A stretch of 52,407 nucleotides of DNA from Pedobacter psychrodurus (GCF_004331735.1 NZ_SJSO01000031.1:1-52407); one strand, 5' to 3'. Counted from the stretch's first letter, positions 16,825 to 25,989 are shown. The notes: generated from the letters alone by a model not told the origin. Made by a program: numbers and translations.

Positions 16825-18102
16825 ATGAATATAAAAAAGCAGCTAGCCATTATTGGATTAGGTTATGTAGGGTTGCCACTGGCTATCGAATTTGCTAAAA
16901 AATATAAGGTAATTGGTTTTGATACGAATGAGGGACGGGTAGCTGAGTTAAATCAGTTACAGGACCGGACAAATGAGGCCAATCTGGAGGATCTGAAAAC
17001 TGTACTTTCTGTATCCGAAGGAGGCTTAACATTGAGTGCCAGCCTGGCCGACCTCGCCGCTTGCACAATCTATATCGTAACCGTACCTACTCCTATCGAT
17101 CAGCTCAAGCGGCCAGATCTGCAACCTTTACTTGCAGCCAGTAAAATGTTGGGTATTGTACTTAAAGCAGGTGATATCGTCATTTATGAATCGACCGTTT
17201 ATCCGGGCTGCACCGAAGAAGATTGCGTGCCGGTTTTAGAAAAAATTTCAGGATTAAAATATAATATCGATTTTTTCTGTGGCTATTCCCCAGAACGGAT
17301 TAATCCTGGAGATAAAATTAATACCCTTACCAAAATTAAAAAGGTAACCTCAGGCTCCACGCCTGAAGTAGCCCTGGAGATAGACCAACTTTACGCTTCT
17401 ATTATCACAGTCGGTACTCATCTTGCCCCCAGCATGAAAGTAGCAGAAGCCTCAAAAGCGATAGAAAATGCACAGCGGGATGTAAATATCTCTTTTGTAA
17501 ACGAACTGGCCTTAATTTTCGATCGCATGGGCATTGATACAACAGATGTGTTGGCTGCTGCTGCAACCAAATGGAATTTTCTCAATTATAAACCGGGTTT
17601 AGTTGGGGGGCATTGCATTGGTGTAGATCCCTATTATTTAGCGCATAAATCAGAGTCTTTAGGCTATAAACCCGAAGTAATCCTATCTGGCCGGAGGGTG
17701 AACGATAATATGGGCATGTTTGTGGCCAATAAGGTTATTAAAATGTTGGTGGCCAGAGATAAAGTAATTAATGGCGCTAAAGCCCTAATATTAGGTTTCG
17801 CTTTCAAAGAAAATTGTCCTGATACCAGAAATACAAGGGTAATCGATATCTATAAAGAACTCAACGCTTTTAGCATGCAGGTTGATGTATATGATCCATG
17901 GGCTAATAGGGATGAAGTGAAAGCGGAGTATGGCATCGAAATGATTGATGATGATCAGTTTAAACATTACGATGCTGTTATCCTTGCTGTGGCGCACCAG
18001 CAGTTTTTAGACATTGATTATCGCAGTATTAAAGAAAATGGGACACTCATTTTTGATACCAAATCTTTTATCGACAGGAATTTGGTTGATGCCAGGTTAT
18101 AA
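16825..18102 (+). CDS. UDP-N-acetylhexosamine 6-dehydrogenase (WbpA/TviB type)
   Basis: 425 residues from ATG 16825, the usual length. The enzyme oxidises C6 of a UDP-N-acetylhexosamine in two NAD-dependent steps. Domains run in order: Rossmann start AIIGLGYVGLPLAIEF (8-23), VTVPTPID near 92, the ESTVYPGCTEE block, the central helical dimer domain, and the catalytic cysteine in GGHCIGVDPYYLA (C264). GFAFKENCPDTRNTRV marks the third domain. The pattern is closest to the TviB/WbpA/CapL group rather than UDP-glucose dehydrogenase. It lies between the rfb genes and the capsule locus, so it could supply a uronic amino sugar to the polymer; substrate not certain. Confidence 0.87.
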   Translation: MNIKKQLAIIGLGYVGLPLAIEFAKKYKVIGFDTNEGRVAELNQLQDRTNEANLEDLKTVLSVSEGGLTLSASLADLAACTIYIVTVPTPIDQLKRPDLQPLLAASKMLGIVLKAGDIVIYESTVYPGCTEEDCVPVLEKISGLKYNIDFFCGYSPERINPGDKINTLTKIKKVTSGSTPEVALEIDQLYASIITVGTHLAPSMKVAEASKAIENAQRDVNISFVNELALIFDRMGIDTTDVLAAAATKWNFLNYKPGLVGGHCIGVDPYYLAHKSESLGYKPEVILSGRRVNDNMGMFVANKVIKMLVARDKVINGAKALILGFAFKENCPDTRNTRVIDIYKELNAFSMQVDVYDPWANRDEVKAEYGIEMIDDDQFKHYDAVILAVAHQQFLDIDYRSIKENGTLIFDTKSFIDRNLVDARL

Positions 18103-18179
18103 GCACTTCGCTTCTAACCTGCTCAGTTTGGCTGTTTCGCTTTACCCTTTCTTTACCACATCATTACAGTTATGAAGAG

Positions 18180-18330
18180 TATCATTAACAACGTGCGTCA
18201 TTCTCGCTCAGGCGGGAACCACGAAGTGCTCAGCAAAGCTAATCTTAATAGCAATAATTCGTCATCCTATAGCTATCGGATTCGAGGCCGGAATTGAGCG
18301 AGCCAGCCTGTACCCATTTGTGGGTAAAGC
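18180..18330 (+). repeat. Hairpin-bearing repeat, family R3, copy 1
   Basis: Shared with copy 2: CTCAGCAAAGCTAATCTTAA, CAATAA, TTGAGCG-GCCAGCCTGTAC and GGTAAAG-AATCT. The hairpin TACCCA-TTTG-TGGGTA (18311-18326) is perfect. Confidence 0.65.
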
Positions 18331-18427
18331 AATCTTCTTAGAGGGGTTCATTGATGTTTTTACAACCAAGTCACCAAGGTGCGAAGATTGCGGGGCGTTA
18401 GCAGGTGTTTTTGGTGCCTTAATATTT

Positions 18428-18485
18428 ATAAAGGGTTTTTGGAAAGCAGGTTTTGTGCGCATCGGTTCCAATAGACCCGCTTTCC
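18428..18485 (-). repeat. Diverged inverted copy of the tandem-repeat core
   Basis: Read on the minus strand it gives AAAGCGGGTCTATTGGAACC, GATGCGCACA and ACCTGCTTTCCAAAAA, which parallels AAAGCGG...CTATCGGAACCGATACAAACAGGAACCTGCTTTT of the 3424-4180 unit, with a gap. Confidence 0.45.
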
Positions 18486-18639
18486 TTTCTGCCCCGATAG
18501 AAAAAAACCGGGAGCATTCATCCAATCGGGTTTAGTTGACTTAAGGCCGTGCTTAATAGGTATAAAGCAACGGCGTACAATGGCTTTGTGTTCTTGTTGC
18601 CTTGGCGGTTAATTGCTGTTTTATGTTTTTTAATACGGT

Positions 18640-18790
18640 GGGCATCATCCAGGCAGAGGCCTTAACCACGATTGCTCAGCAAAGCTAATCTTAATGACAA
18701 TAAATTAATACGCTCGATAACTGTGAGTGTAAGGTCAGGCTTGAGCGGGCCAGCCTGTACCGATTTGTCGGTAAAGTAATCTGATAAACG
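18640..18790 (+). repeat. Hairpin-bearing repeat, family R3, copy 2
   Basis: The same block order as copy 1: GCTCAGCAAAGCTAATCTTA, CAATAA, TTGAGCGGGCCAGCCTGTAC. Its hairpin is TACCGA-TTTG-TCGGTA (18758-18773), also perfect, with the C-G pair of copy 1 swapped to G-C. Confidence 0.65.
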
Positions 18791-19039
18791 GAGCCAACCT
18801 GTTGTCTTGGTTTTTGCCGCCACACCCGGGCTGCTCCGACATAGCTATAGACCAAATAAACCCTAAGTTATCTTTTTCTTCACCTTTTATTTAGCTATTC
18901 TTAACCTGCTAATCGAAAGTAATGCAAACTTCATGAATAGCCCACCTGCAACGAAGCCTCGGTCCTACCGAAGGGGGGTCGAAGCAGCAGGCAGTTTAGT
19001 ACACAGCAGGGTGCAGCCAGGCCTGGCCGGAAGCTGGAG

Positions 19040-19072
19040 TAAACGTGGGGTAAATGTGGCGTAAAGGTGGGG
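19040..19072 (+). repeat. Three 11-bp tandem repeats
   Basis: TAAACGTGGGG, TAAATGTGGCG and TAAAGGTGGGG follow each other without gaps, just upstream of the broken gene at 19154. Confidence 0.75.
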
Positions 19073-19153
19073 TTTGGGATATTTTTTGGAATTTTTAATC
19101 AGATCGATTAAATTGAGTGATCGTCCTTTTGTTTAACCTAATATACTAAAATT

Positions 19154-19578
19154 ATGGCTCTCCGGAATGGAATAATAAAAATTAACGGGCAACTGGGCGA
19201 TCTTGTTTTTTACAAATGCGGAAGTAAGGATGTTGTAAGACAAAAGCTACTTACAAACAGCAAAACCAGTAAGAAAAGCAGTCCCGATTTTGGTACAGCC
19301 GGTAAAAATGCAACTTATATCAGAAAAGCATTTTGCCTCGCTCGTTAAACTTTATGCTTAGATCGATCTCCTGAACCGCTTGAACAAGCGTGTTATCGAA
19401 ATCTTTAAAATCGTCCCACCCGAACATGCAGGCAATAAAAAATTGATTGAATTGCCAAAAAGTATCCTCAAATCAAATTTTTGTATGCTAATTAATCGAA
19501 CTCAGGTTAAAAGGTAAAGAAGGTACATTACCGTTGCAAGTAAAAGGCATGAAATGGGATGAGCGCACGCCTCAATAG
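19154..19578 (+). pseudogene. Broken small Bacteroidota protein gene
   Basis: The intact start encodes MALRNGIIKINGQLGDLVFY followed by KCGSKDVVRQK, which resembles the N-terminus of a small family often seen in Sphingobacteriaceae ('G.IKLKGTIGD.TFYK..DG..vReK'). That frame stops at 19348. A second frame continues with LLNRLNKRVIEIFKIVPPEH (from about 19368), and a third with LRLKGKEGTLPLQVKGMKWD ending at 19578. Three successive frames with plausible protein sequence indicate at least two frameshifts. The second junction coincides with an 18-base copy (19491-19508) of a repeat end found at 48600 and 48774. The family function is unknown; the likeness is recalled from memory. Confidence 0.5.
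19491..19508. repeat. Single copy of an 18-bp repeat end
   Basis: ATTAATCGAACTCAGGTT is identical to the right end of the element at 48600-48792 and complementary to its left end. Here it stands alone in the broken gene. Confidence 0.75.
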
Positions 19579-19672
19579 TACGAACCTAAGCAGCCATTTG
19601 ATCATGTTTGATAGGGACAATAAGATTTAAATACCATTTTAAAATCGCTTATCAATCAAATAAATTATTCTG

Positions 19673-19680
19673 TATGTTTG
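19673..19680 (+). promoter_or_regulatory. -7 box TATGTTTG ahead of gmd
   Basis: An exact TAnnTTTG match, 26 nt before the ATG at 19706. No TTG is found at the ideal -33 position. Confidence 0.5.
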
Positions 19681-19705
19681 TAGCTTATAAAAATTATCAG
19701 TGAAT

Positions 19706-20842
19706 ATGAAGGTTGCTTTAATTACAGGTGTTACAGGACAAGATGGTGCTTATTTAGCAGAATTTTTGCTGAAAAAGGGTTATTTTGTGCATGGATTAAA
19801 GAGACGTTCGTCATCATTTAATACCGATCGTATCGATCACCTTTATCAGGATCAACATGAGCAGAATGTTCATTTCAAATTGCATTACGGCGATTTAACT
19901 GATTCGACCAATTTAATCCGTATTATTCAGGAAACACAGCCTGATGAAATTTATAACCTTGCGGCCATGAGCCATGTACATGTGAGTTTCGAAATGCCAG
20001 AGTATACCGCTAATGCCGATGGCATTGGTACCTTAAGACTTTTAGAAGCGGTACGTATTTTGGGGTTAACCGAGAAAACCAGAGTCTACCAAGCCAGTAC
20101 TTCAGAACTATATGGTTTAGTTCAGGCTGTTCCACAAAGCGAAACTACCCCTTTTTATCCACGCTCTCCTTATGCCGTAGCGAAGATGTATGCCTATTGG
20201 ATTACGGTTAATTACAGAGAGGCCTACAATATGTTTGCATGTAATGGCATTTTATTTAATCACGAAAGTCCATTACGGGGTGAAACGTTTGTTACACGTA
20301 AAATTACAAGGGCTGCCGCTAAAATTGCTTTAGGTTTGCAAAAATGCCTATATCTGGGAAACCTTTCTGCTCAAAGAGATTGGGGTCATGCTAAAGATTA
20401 TATTGAAGCCATGTGGTTAATTTTACAACAGGATAAACCTGAAGATTTCGTGATTGCAACCGGTATTACTACTACTGTTCGCGATTTTGTTCGCATGAGT
20501 TTTGCCGAATTGGGGATTGATATCGAATTTTCAGGAAAAGATGAAAACGAAAAAGGGGTAATTATAGGGTTAGATGTGGAGGTGCTTAGCCGTTTAGGCT
20601 TAGATCCTGAAAAACTGTTTTTAGGCAGCACAGTAGTAAAGGTAGATCCTAAATATTTCAGGCCAACTGAAGTGGATTTATTGTTGGGTGATCCGACTAA
20701 ATCTAAAACGCAATTGGGCTGGGCACCTAAATATGATCTTGCCGCCTTGGTTAAAGATATGGTTATTTCTGATCTTCATTTAATGAAAAAGGATGAGTAT
20801 TTAAAAGAGGGCGGCTTTAAAACTTTGAATTATTTTGAATAG
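19706..20842 (+). CDS. gmd: GDP-mannose 4,6-dehydratase
   Basis: 378 residues from ATG 19706 (a GTG two codons earlier is also in frame). It turns GDP-mannose into GDP-4-keto-6-deoxymannose, the precursor of GDP-fucose, rhamnose or perosamine. The motifs are TGVTGQDGAYLAEFLL (NADP loop), GLKRRSSSFNTDRIDHLY (family signature), QASTSELYG, YPRSPYAVAKMYAYW (catalytic Tyr-x3-Lys), FNHESPLRGETFVTRKITRA and SAQRDWGHAKDYIEAMW. It is very well conserved. No GDP-fucose synthase gene follows here; the next 500 bases are gene-free. Either the partner lies elsewhere or another reductase in the locus uses the product. Confidence 0.95.
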   Translation: MKVALITGVTGQDGAYLAEFLLKKGYFVHGLKRRSSSFNTDRIDHLYQDQHEQNVHFKLHYGDLTDSTNLIRIIQETQPDEIYNLAAMSHVHVSFEMPEYTANADGIGTLRLLEAVRILGLTEKTRVYQASTSELYGLVQAVPQSETTPFYPRSPYAVAKMYAYWITVNYREAYNMFACNGILFNHESPLRGETFVTRKITRAAAKIALGLQKCLYLGNLSAQRDWGHAKDYIEAMWLILQQDKPEDFVIATGITTTVRDFVRMSFAELGIDIEFSGKDENEKGVIIGLDVEVLSRLGLDPEKLFLGSTVVKVDPKYFRPTEVDLLLGDPTKSKTQLGWAPKYDLAALVKDMVISDLHLMKKDEYLKEGGFKTLNYFE

Positions 20843-21347
20843 CAGGGAGTATACACCCTATCTGCCTATCAGCACCTTTCCCCTGAAAGGGAAAGGCTAA
20901 AAAACAATATTGCAAAACTTAATTAAAAAAAGTCATTTGTTGATTTTATGAAATAAATTATCCTTTAGACTGACAAAATTTAAATTGAATTTGTAGCATA
21001 TCTCATTTCTGGTATTGACTAATATTATGAATTTATTAAGAAAAGCCTATAAATGCACCGAATTAACTATTGTTTAGGTTATTTGCTTTGGTGAGATTAA
21101 TTTTTTGTTAAAAATTTCAAAAAGATCTACTTATTGTCTGATTTCCTCTACTTTTGGGTCTGTAATTACTATCTTTATTTTTAAATCGAGCGCCTAAATG
21201 CATATTGCATAATAAATTTTAGTTTTGACAGTTCTATCAGGTATAGAAATGTTCATCTATTAGAAATTAGTATAGTAATGTTCGAGATGCATTTCGAACT
21301 ATTTTGTAATGTTTTATAAGACCATTTGCCAACTCTTTTCGTAATAT
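20843..21347. other. AT-rich gene-free leader of the capsule locus
   Basis: No coding frame. A short CCCCTGAAAGGG-type hairpin lies near 20880-20893. TACTTTTG at 21149-21156 matches the -7 consensus and would give a leader of about 190 nt. A 20-bp near-perfect dyad lies at 21280-21299. These make the region the likely control point for the export module. Confidence 0.5.
21280..21299. promoter_or_regulatory. 20-bp dyad upstream of the capsule export genes
   Basis: GTTCGAGATGCATTTCGAAC is an inverted repeat broken at a single position pair (G and T, positions 7 and 14). It ends 48 bases before the ywqE-type start codon. Candidate operator or RNA hairpin. Confidence 0.45.
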
Positions 21348-22088
21348 ATGTTAAGCTTTTTCAGTAAAAAAAATAAGGTAACTGATATTTCCTGGTTAGG
21401 GGTGGATATGCACTCGCATATTTTGCCAGGTATTGATGATGGATCACCAGATGTAGCAACCTCTGTTCGGTTTGTAAAATCACTTACTGAACTGGGCTTT
21501 GAACAATTGATTGCCACACCACATATTTTCAAAGAACTGTATCCTAATACACTAGAAAGTATAGCCAAGGCGAAAGTGGATTTACAAACAGCACTTAATC
21601 AAGCCAATATATCAACCAAATTAAGCGCGGGTGCCGAATATATGATTGATCAGGATTTTAGTTTAGATGGACACTTGTGCACGCTGGATCAAAAACATTT
21701 ATTGATCGAAATGTCTTATCTTTCTGAAAGTCCAGGTATTAGCCAAACTATATTTGATGTTGAAATTAAAGGATATAAGCCTGTTTTAGCACATCCTGAA
21801 CGTTATACTTTTTATTTTAAAGATAAAAGCCGATTAAAGCGTTTTAAAGAAAAAGGATGTTTGTTGCAACTCAATTTATTGTCCGTTGTAGGGTACTATG
21901 GCAAAGAGGTAAAGCAACTGGCTGAGTTGCTTTTAAAAGAAAAAATGTATGACCTCGCCGGTACCGACTTGCATCATGATAAACATCTGAATACCTTAAC
22001 AGAAGCAATACGATCTGGAAGGCTTCACGATTTAATCGGTGACTACGGCTTTAAAAACCAGGAAATTTTTGGCTCAATTTTAGTTTAA
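21348..22088 (+). CDS. CpsB/YwqE-type tyrosine-protein phosphatase
   Basis: 246 residues. A PHP-fold, metal-dependent phosphatase that dephosphorylates the tyrosine kinase of the capsule export system. The signature DMHSHILPGIDDGS (about 20-33) carries the first metal ligands, followed by ATPHIFKELYPN, the GAEYMID strand, LAHPERYTFY and AGTDLHHDKHL near the end. The cytosolic phosphatase sits just upstream of wza and wzc, the standard regulatory trio. Start ATG 21348 gives a short basic N-terminus (MLSFFSKKNKV) common to Bacteroidota members. Confidence 0.9.
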   Translation: MLSFFSKKNKVTDISWLGVDMHSHILPGIDDGSPDVATSVRFVKSLTELGFEQLIATPHIFKELYPNTLESIAKAKVDLQTALNQANISTKLSAGAEYMIDQDFSLDGHLCTLDQKHLLIEMSYLSESPGISQTIFDVEIKGYKPVLAHPERYTFYFKDKSRLKRFKEKGCLLQLNLLSVVGYYGKEVKQLAELLLKEKMYDLAGTDLHHDKHLNTLTEAIRSGRLHDLIGDYGFKNQEIFGSILV

Positions 22089-22261
22089 TGATTAATTCTA
22101 TTTAATCCCATTATTAAAACTGGCATCATTTTTATCATTAACGCTCACAACTAAATTTAATCATGATTTATCTGGAATTATGCTTTTTAGATATTACAAT
22201 TAAATGATTAAGTTTGCAAACTGTTCATCATTTACAATATTGTTAGAACAGATTTATACCT

Positions 22262-23068
22262 ATGAATAAAAAATTTAATGTGAATAAGGGATCGAAACTG
22301 GCAGCTCTGTTTTTTGCGATCACCCTTTCCTGTTCTTGTGTCAGTAATAAGAAGATTGCTTACTTCCAAGATATTCAATCTGTTAAACAAGCTAAATTAG
22401 ATAGTGCGATTGCGTTTATGGAGCCAGTAATACAGCCAGATGATATATTGAGTATCAATATCTTTACCCTCAATCCTCAAAGTGGTGCGATAATCAATCA
22501 AGCTGCTTCAACACCAACGTTAGGTGGAAACACCAATAATAGTGTCTCAACACAAAGCACTGGATTCCTGGTTGATAAAAATGGAGAAATTGAACTTTCA
22601 CTGATTGGAAAACTAAAAGTCGCAGGATTGACCACCTATCAAGCTAGAGAACTTATACGTGAAAAGGCAACAGATATTTATAAGCAACCTAATGTGCAAT
22701 TGCGTTTTGCCAATTTTAAAGTGAGTGTATTGGGTGAAGTAAATGCGCCATCTGCTTACACCTTACCAAACGAAAAGGTTACTATTCTAGATGCTTTGAG
22801 CTTGGCCGGAGATTTAACAATTTATGGGAGAAGAGAAAATGTATTGATAGTTCGGGATAATAATGGTAAAAAAGAATTTGCAAGATTGGATTTAAATTCA
22901 AGTAACATCTTTAGCAGTCCATTCTATTATTTAAAGCAAAACGATGTGATATATGTGGAACCCAATAAACGTAAAGTTTCTGCCTCAAATTCCGCGCAGA
23001 TTCAGACTATTGGTGTAATTGCATCTGTGATTTCAGTAATTGTTTTGGCCATTTCTAATTTTAAATAG
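22262..23068 (+). CDS. Wza-like polysaccharide export lipoprotein
   Basis: 268 residues. A lipoprotein signal is present (LAALFFAITLSCSC, lipid on Cys24 or Cys26), then the polysaccharide export (PES) domain with EPVIQPDDILSINIFTLNPQ, GFLVDKNGEIELSLIGKLKV and a SLBB-type region (FKVSVLGEVNAPSAYTLPNE, ILDALSLAGD). A C-terminal hydrophobic helix (IGVIASVISVIVLAI) could form the outer-membrane alpha barrel or an anchor. It should build the periplasm-spanning export channel together with Wzc, whose gene follows after 11 nt. Confidence 0.9.
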   Translation: MNKKFNVNKGSKLAALFFAITLSCSCVSNKKIAYFQDIQSVKQAKLDSAIAFMEPVIQPDDILSINIFTLNPQSGAIINQAASTPTLGGNTNNSVSTQSTGFLVDKNGEIELSLIGKLKVAGLTTYQARELIREKATDIYKQPNVQLRFANFKVSVLGEVNAPSAYTLPNEKVTILDALSLAGDLTIYGRRENVLIVRDNNGKKEFARLDLNSSNIFSSPFYYLKQNDVIYVEPNKRKVSASNSAQIQTIGVIASVISVIVLAISNFK

Positions 23069-23079
23069 TAGCAGTCTAC

Positions 23080-25425
23080 ATGAATAAACAGACAGAAATG
23101 AATAAGATACATGACCGCGAAGAGATTGAAATTAATTTTAAGGATATATTTAGCAAGCTTTTAGATAAATGGACCTGGTTTTTAACTAGTGTTTTCATTT
23201 GTTTAGTGGTCGCTTTTATATATGGAAGATATACCGCACCAATTTATCAGATAAAAGCCAAATTGATCGTAAATGATGATCAGAAAGGTGGGGGTATGGG
23301 AAAACAATCTGGTGCTTTAATGGATCTGGGGGGGTTAATGGGCACTAAAAATTCCGTTGACAACGAGGTGGAAATCTTAAAAACAAGGTTTTTGATGGAG
23401 CAGGTGGTGAGGGAAATGCAATTAAACATAGTCTACTCTAAAAAGACAGATTTAGTAAGTCGAGAATTATATCTTGCACCATTTAAAGTTAATATCATTA
23501 AGGGTGTGGATACTATTAAAACTACTAAATTAGATGTTGTTAAGGTATCGGCTAATAAAGTTTTAGTAAGTACTAAAAACTTTAAAAAGGAAGTTGCTTG
23601 GAACGAATCATTTAGTATTGATGGGATTGGGACACTAAAGCTAGAACCAAATCCGATTAAGTTAATGAATGAAAGTGAATATTACGTTACTATTAGTTCG
23701 ATTGATACTAGGGTTGCCTCATTGATGACCCAGTTATCGGTAGGAGCTAGTAATAAACAAGTTAGTATTATCAATCTAACATTGTCATATCCCTTACCGA
23801 ATAAAGGAGAAGACATATTGAATACCCTGATTAAAAAGTATACGCAATCTAATTTAAATGATAAAAACGCCGTTGCAGACAGTACCTACCGTTTTATAAA
23901 GGAAAGGCTGAATGTTATTGCTTCGGAACTTGGGGATGTCGAGAATAAAGTTGAGTCGTTCAAACAACAGAATCAATTGGCAGACATGAGCGAGCAAGGG
24001 AAGTTATTGGTCAAAAATTCCGGCGAATTTTCTTCAGAATTAGCAAAGGCTGAAACTCAAGTTACGGTGATTAATGAACTTGAAAAATATCTGAAAGACA
24101 ATGAAAACAATAAGAGAGTATTTCCCTCCTCTTTGATTCCTCAGGATATAGTATTTTCAAACATTATGGAGCACTATAACTCTTTGCTTATTGAGCGAGA
24201 AAAACAGTTATTAGGTGTCACAGAGCAAAGCCCATTTATACAGAATATAGATCAACAGATAGCAGAGTTACGTAGTAACATGATCTCGAATATTCAAAGT
24301 ACTAAAAAATCGGCTTTACAAACTAGAGACAAACTTCGTAGTCAATTGAATCTTGCTGAAGGGCAAATCTCTGGTGTTCCGCAAATAGAAAAAAACTATT
24401 TGAAGCTGGCTCGAAATCAGCAAATAAAACAAGAACTCTATATATTTCTGATGCAGAAAGCAGAGGAAACAAATATATCTAAAACCGCTAATATTTCGAT
24501 AGCGAAAACCATTGATCCTCCAAAGTCTGATGTAAATCCAATCAGCCCTAAAAAAAGCGTTATTTATTTAGTTGGTTTAATAGTTGGGCTTATTTTTCCT
24601 ATAGCACTCGTTTTTGGGCAAGAACTGCTGAATACCAGTATTAAAACTAAAGAAGAAATTATCTCTCTTACTAGTGTCCCTGTGATTGGCGAAATTAGTC
24701 ATAATACCAGTGAGGATAATTTAATTGTAGCCAATCAAAGCCGTTCCGCAATCTCAGAGCAATTTAGGTCACTTAGAACTAATCTTTCATTTTATTTGAA
24801 AACGGAAACTGAAAAGGTTATTCTATTGACTTCTAGTATGAGTGGTGAGGGTAAATCTTTTACAGCAATAAACTTAGGAAATATTTTAGCCTTGGCTGGT
24901 AAAAGAGTTTTATTGATGGAATTGGACTTACGTAAGCCAGGCCTTTCAGCTAAACTAGGTGTAAATAACAGTATCGGTTTTAGCAATTTTACCATTAGCC
25001 CCACCATTAAAAGAGCCGATATCATAAAACCTTTATCAATTAACAAAAACATGTTTATTATATCGTCAGGACCTTTGCCCCCAAATCCTGCAGAAACGTT
25101 AATGAATGAGCATGTTCCAAATCTGATAGAGGAATTAAAAAAAGAATTTGATTATATCATTATGGATGCCCCCCCTGTTGGAATTATTGCCGATGCGCAA
25201 TTACTATCCAGGTATGCAGATGTTACTTTATATTTAGTAAGGCAAAAAATTACACAAAAAGACCAAATTAAAATTGTTGAAGATTTGTATGTGACTAACA
25301 AAATGAAGAATTTAGGAATTGTGGTTAACGATATTGTTAGTAAGTACTATGGTTATGGTTATGGCTATGGTACTTATGGTCAAAGTGTTGATGAAAAATG
25401 GTTTAGGAAAATATTTAAAAGGTAG
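23080..25425 (+). CDS. Wzc-like polysaccharide co-polymerase with tyrosine kinase domain
   Basis: 781 residues. An N-terminal Wzz domain is framed by membrane spans at about 32-55 and 488-508; between them are long coiled-coil stretches (for example residues 270-330 and 410-460). The cytoplasmic BY-kinase has Walker A SSMSGEGKSF (about 584-593), Walker A' LLMELDLRKP (about 611-620) and Walker B YIIMDAPPVG (about 691-700). The tail YYGYGYGYGTYG is the tyrosine cluster that is autophosphorylated. It sets chain length and gates export, and is reset by the phosphatase encoded at 21348. ATG 23080 is followed by another in-frame ATG at 23098. Confidence 0.93.
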   Translation: MNKQTEMNKIHDREEIEINFKDIFSKLLDKWTWFLTSVFICLVVAFIYGRYTAPIYQIKAKLIVNDDQKGGGMGKQSGALMDLGGLMGTKNSVDNEVEILKTRFLMEQVVREMQLNIVYSKKTDLVSRELYLAPFKVNIIKGVDTIKTTKLDVVKVSANKVLVSTKNFKKEVAWNESFSIDGIGTLKLEPNPIKLMNESEYYVTISSIDTRVASLMTQLSVGASNKQVSIINLTLSYPLPNKGEDILNTLIKKYTQSNLNDKNAVADSTYRFIKERLNVIASELGDVENKVESFKQQNQLADMSEQGKLLVKNSGEFSSELAKAETQVTVINELEKYLKDNENNKRVFPSSLIPQDIVFSNIMEHYNSLLIEREKQLLGVTEQSPFIQNIDQQIAELRSNMISNIQSTKKSALQTRDKLRSQLNLAEGQISGVPQIEKNYLKLARNQQIKQELYIFLMQKAEETNISKTANISIAKTIDPPKSDVNPISPKKSVIYLVGLIVGLIFPIALVFGQELLNTSIKTKEEIISLTSVPVIGEISHNTSEDNLIVANQSRSAISEQFRSLRTNLSFYLKTETEKVILLTSSMSGEGKSFTAINLGNILALAGKRVLLMELDLRKPGLSAKLGVNNSIGFSNFTISPTIKRADIIKPLSINKNMFIISSGPLPPNPAETLMNEHVPNLIEELKKEFDYIIMDAPPVGIIADAQLLSRYADVTLYLVRQKITQKDQIKIVEDLYVTNKMKNLGIVVNDIVSKYYGYGYGYGTYGQSVDEKWFRKIFKR

Positions 25426-25574
25426 ATGGCGCTATTCAAAATCAGCCAAAATATTAGATGGATAAAACAACACTATTGCAAAATGAAATTACAAGTAAAA
25501 AATATTAATCACTTTAATAAATATCAGCTTAGATTAATTACCAACGGTAATATTTCTTTAAACAAAATAATCTG

Positions 25575-25985
25575 ATGGGCAGTTTGGGAAAAGTAAGACA
25601 AATAAACTTACCAAAAATTTTAGATGAAAGGGGAAATCTATCATTTTTAGAACAAGATAAACACGTCCCCTTCAAAATAGAAAGGACTTACTGGATATAT
25701 GATGTGCCTGGTGGTGAAGTAAGAGGTGGGCATAGCTATTATAAAAATGAAGAAATTATAATAGCACTAAGCGGTAGCTTTGACGTTGTTTTAAATGATG
25801 GTATAAATGAAAAAATTTTTTCGCTAAATAGATCTTATTATGGACTCTATGTTCCAAATGGGATATGGAGGCATATGGAGAATTTTTCTACAAATGCTTT
25901 GGGTTTTATAGTTGCGTCAAGAAAGTATTCTGCTAGTGATTATGAACGTCATTTCGAGGAGTTTTGCGCAATAAATAAAATATAA
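25575..25985 (+). CDS. FdtA/QdtA-like cupin, variant active site
   Basis: 136 residues, single cupin. The family isomerises dTDP-4-keto-6-deoxyglucose to the 3-keto sugar. It shares with the next gene the order IERTYWIYDVPGGEVRG, ALSGSFDVVLNDG, YYGLYVPNGIWRHM and YSASDYERHFEEF. Where FdtA proteins have the conserved HAHK active-site motif, this one reads GGHSYYK, so the second histidine is a tyrosine, and the usual H/Q after it is NEE. It may therefore have altered chemistry, be a partner of the second copy, or be non-catalytic. The following cupin starts 4 nt after its stop. Confidence 0.75.
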   Translation: MGSLGKVRQINLPKILDERGNLSFLEQDKHVPFKIERTYWIYDVPGGEVRGGHSYYKNEEIIIALSGSFDVVLNDGINEKIFSLNRSYYGLYVPNGIWRHMENFSTNALGFIVASRKYSASDYERHFEEFCAINKI

Positions 25986-25989
25986 ATTG

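Larger units (their letters stand above)
18103..19153. other. Gene-free 1-kb repeat region
   Basis: It contains two related blocks (about 18180-18330 and 18640-18790) with a paired hairpin that changed sequence without losing pairing, an inverted diverged copy of the 3424-4180 repeat core (about 18428-18485), a GC-rich section near 18960-19035, and three 11-bp repeats at 19040-19072. Frames found here (for example 18320-18535) follow repeats and show no family features. Confidence 0.65.

Noticed and set aside
18262..18535. Overlapping frames of 71 and 87 codons on opposite strands
   Set aside because: They coincide with repeat families and read differently from any related copy; no family likeness.
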